In this document: piece after piece, positions 6,811 to 7,328 of the stretch | How positions within the stretch are numbered: position 1 is the stretch's first letter | How the letters are laid out: every line of letters starts with the position of its first letter | From: an uncultured Megasphaera sp. | GTDB lineage: Bacteria > Bacillota > Negativicutes > Veillonellales > Megasphaeraceae | Reading direction: 5' to 3' | Assembly: GCA_902464195.1 (NCBI GenBank) | Contig: CABQJB010000099.1 | Span: 1 to 7,328, forward strand | Length of the DNA stretch: 7,328 nt | Notes under the pieces: model-generated | Seen by the model: only the letters and a program-made list of their open reading frames with translations | The model's database searches: none | Told to the model about the DNA's origin: nothing | Program-made: the position numbers and the translations under genes

Positions 6811-6825
6811 GACGAACGATGAACG
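6811..6825. repeat. Inverted 7-base units downstream of the terminator
   Basis: ACGATGAACG (6816-6825) is the perfect reverse complement of CGTTCATCGT (6710-6719). Read on the other strand this segment is CGTTCAT then CGTTCGT, again in steps of seven. Together with 6709-6736 it encloses the palindrome and the terminator. Confidence 0.8.
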
Positions 6826-6826
6826 C

Positions 6827-6841
6827 ATCGCAGCCAGGCGA
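6827..6841. repeat. Short dispersed repeat ATCGCAGYCAGGCGA, copy 1
   Basis: This 15-base word recurs at 7076-7090 with a single C/T difference, and a looser form (ATCGCCACAGGCGATG) lies at 7122-7137. Each copy can form a small GCG/CGC hairpin. Confidence 0.65.
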
Positions 6842-6850
6842 CAAATAATC

Positions 6851-6867
6851 CAAGGCCTGTGGCCTTG
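6851..6867. repeat. Perfect 7-base inverted repeat
   Basis: CAAGGCC (6851-6857) and GGCCTTG (6861-6867) are separated by TGT. No T run follows, so a terminator role is unlikely. It lies just before the larger folded element at 6877-6942. Confidence 0.7.
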
Positions 6868-6876
6868 TGCGTAGGG

Positions 6877-6942
6877 GACGTCCTTGAACCTCTCAGACCG
6901 CCTTCGGCGGCCAGCTCCCCTATAAAGGGAGCCTTGGGCGTC
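6877..6942. repeat. Compact two-hairpin palindromic intergenic element
   Basis: Two hairpins stand side by side: CCGCC/GGCGG (6898-6902, 6906-6910) and GCTCCC/GGGAGC (6914-6919, 6927-6932). They are enclosed by GACGTCC (6877-6883) against GGGCGTC (6936-6942), with one G-T pair, giving a three-way-junction shape. The combination ACCTCTCAG, variable hairpin, CAGCTCCC, GGGAGCCTTGG resembles an abundant intergenic repeat I recall from many gut Firmicutes. That recollection would need a search to confirm. Confidence 0.7.
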
Positions 6943-7046
6943 GCGTTGTGAACAATGGGAGATATACTCAACTGGTCTATGAGGCATGGTTTTGCGACCT
7001 GCGAATAATGATATCGACAAACGGCATTTCGTGGGATTCCCACAAC
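6943..7046. other. Unassigned spacer with weak terminal inverted repeats
   Basis: About 100 bases of more ordinary composition lie between two palindromic elements. CGTTGTG (6944-6950) and CACAACG (7041-7047) are inverted at its edges, and GTGGGA/TCCCAC (7031-7036, 7038-7043) forms a small palindrome near the right end. I recognise no RNA gene or protein here. Confidence 0.4.
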
Positions 7047-7072
7047 GGGCCGCCCTTTGGGACGGCCCCTAC
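7047..7072. repeat. GGGCCG...CGGCCC palindromic repeat ending CCCCTAC
   Basis: GGGCCGCCC (7047-7055) pairs with GGG and CGGCCC (7059-7061, 7063-7068) around TTT, with one bulged A. The tail CCCCTAC (7066-7072) is shared with the element at 6732-6772, so they look like members of one family. Confidence 0.75.
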
Positions 7073-7075
7073 GGA

Positions 7076-7090
7076 ATCGCAGTCAGGCGA
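7076..7090. repeat. Short dispersed repeat ATCGCAGYCAGGCGA, copy 2
   Basis: One-base variant of the word at 6827-6841. In both places it follows a GTAGGGG/CCCCTAC-type palindrome, with the terminator also intervening in the first case, so the units seem to be reused in a similar order. Confidence 0.65.
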
Positions 7091-7100
7091 TTTTGTGGAT

Positions 7101-7137
7101 TTACGACGAACGACGAACTCCATCGCCACAGGCGATG
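7101..7137. repeat. Inverted 7-base units plus a perfect 7-base hairpin
   Basis: TACGACGAACGA (7102-7113) is the exact reverse complement of 6723-6734. The ACGAACG step repeats with a 7-base period. Next to it CATCGCC (7121-7127) and GGCGATG (7131-7137) form a perfect hairpin around ACA. Confidence 0.75.
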
Positions 7138-7201
7138 ATTTGCGGCCTGCGGGGCTGTCTCACGAAGGTTTCTGCCATCATGTGCCGTCCTTTTTCTTTA
7201 T

Positions 7202-7289
7202 GGTTTGTAGTACGGAGTTTATAGTTTGCATAGAGAATTTTAAATTTAAAGCCATCTGCTAACCACTAACGGCTAGCCACTAACCACTT
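7202..7289. repeat. Complete copy of the 7-base-unit intergenic repeat
   Basis: The left arm has units GTTTGTA, GTACGGA, GTTTATA, GTTTGCA (7203-7230). The centre is the 12-base palindrome TTTAAATTTAAA (7239-7250). The right arm has CTAACCA, CTAACGG, CTAGCCA, CTAACCA (7259-7286). By hand alignment the left arm and the reverse complement of the right arm agree at about 60% of positions, unit by unit, so the element is a diverged inverted repeat. The right half matches the copy at 8-59. Confidence 0.8.
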
Positions 7290-7321
7290 AAAGGGCTTGT
7301 CGCACTTGCGACAGCCCCTTT
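7290..7321. terminator. Terminator-like hairpin at the end of the repeat
   Basis: AAAGGGCTTGTCGC (7290-7303) pairs with GCGACAGCCCCTTT (7308-7321) around ACTT, with one C-C mismatch and one T-G pair. It is the counterpart of the hairpin at 57-87. The T run is only three bases, so termination strength is doubtful, and direction cannot be decided. Confidence 0.6.
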
Positions 7322-7328
7322 ACATATG

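Larger units (their letters stand above)
6709..7328. other. Gene-free intergenic mosaic of repeats and terminators
   Basis: These 620 bases hold no open frame that looks like a protein. The longest, 6948-7262 on the + strand, runs straight across several palindromes and the 7-base repeat and has no plausible domain. The stretch contains a terminator for the transporter gene, several hairpin-forming repeats and 7-base tandem units, listed separately. Bases 7138-7201 show nothing I can assign beyond TTTGCGGCCTGCG (7139-7151), which resembles TTTGCGACCTGCG at 6991-7003. Confidence 0.75.

Noticed and set aside
6948..7262. A 104-codon open frame on the + strand in the last intergenic stretch
   Set aside because: It crosses several palindromes and the 7-base repeat, has no Shine-Dalgarno of note and shows no recognisable protein pattern.
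6709..7328. CRISPR array, suggested by many short repeats
   Set aside because: The repeats are 7-15 bases, touch each other or are inverted, and there is no regular repeat-spacer spacing.

Overview
The window looks like a chromosomal segment of a fairly GC-rich member of the Firmicutes in the broad sense. Gene order, Shine-Dalgarno sites and hairpin/T-tract terminators all fit. The overall feel (Negativicutes/Veillonellaceae, for example a Megasphaera relative) is an inference from protein and intergenic-repeat style, not proven here. All five protein genes are on the + strand.

Layout: (1) 1-87 is the right half of an intergenic repeat made of 7-base units, ending in a terminator hairpin. 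(2) 134-4109 is the conserved tRNA/rRNA modification cluster mnmE-mnmG-rsmG. MnmE and MnmG together install the (carboxymethyl)aminomethyl group on wobble uridines, and RsmG methylates 16S rRNA at the G527 position. (3) 4127-5260 is a secreted S11-family D-alanyl-D-alanine carboxypeptidase, tightly linked to rsmG, with an unusual active-site motif (SGC in place of SGN) and an Ala/Lys/Thr-rich tail. (4) 5270-5459 is a compact regulatory leader. It has a consensus sigma-70-type promoter, a ZTP (pfl-type) riboswitch aptamer, an overlapping intrinsic terminator, and a small hairpin that can cover the ribosome binding site. (5) 5470-6708 is a 12-segment MFS transporter of the oxalate/formate antiporter (OFA) type, controlled by that riboswitch. 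(6) 6709-7328 has no credible gene. It is a mosaic of palindromes, 7-base tandem units and terminators, ending in a second copy of the repeat that opens the window.

The most informative system is the ZTP riboswitch-transporter pair. ZMP/ZTP accumulates when 10-formyl-tetrahydrofolate is short. A switch that turns on an OFA-type carrier under that condition suggests the carrier moves formate or another substrate tied to one-carbon or purine supply. The most unusual DNA-level signal is that several otherwise unrelated intergenic repeats share a 7-base period.
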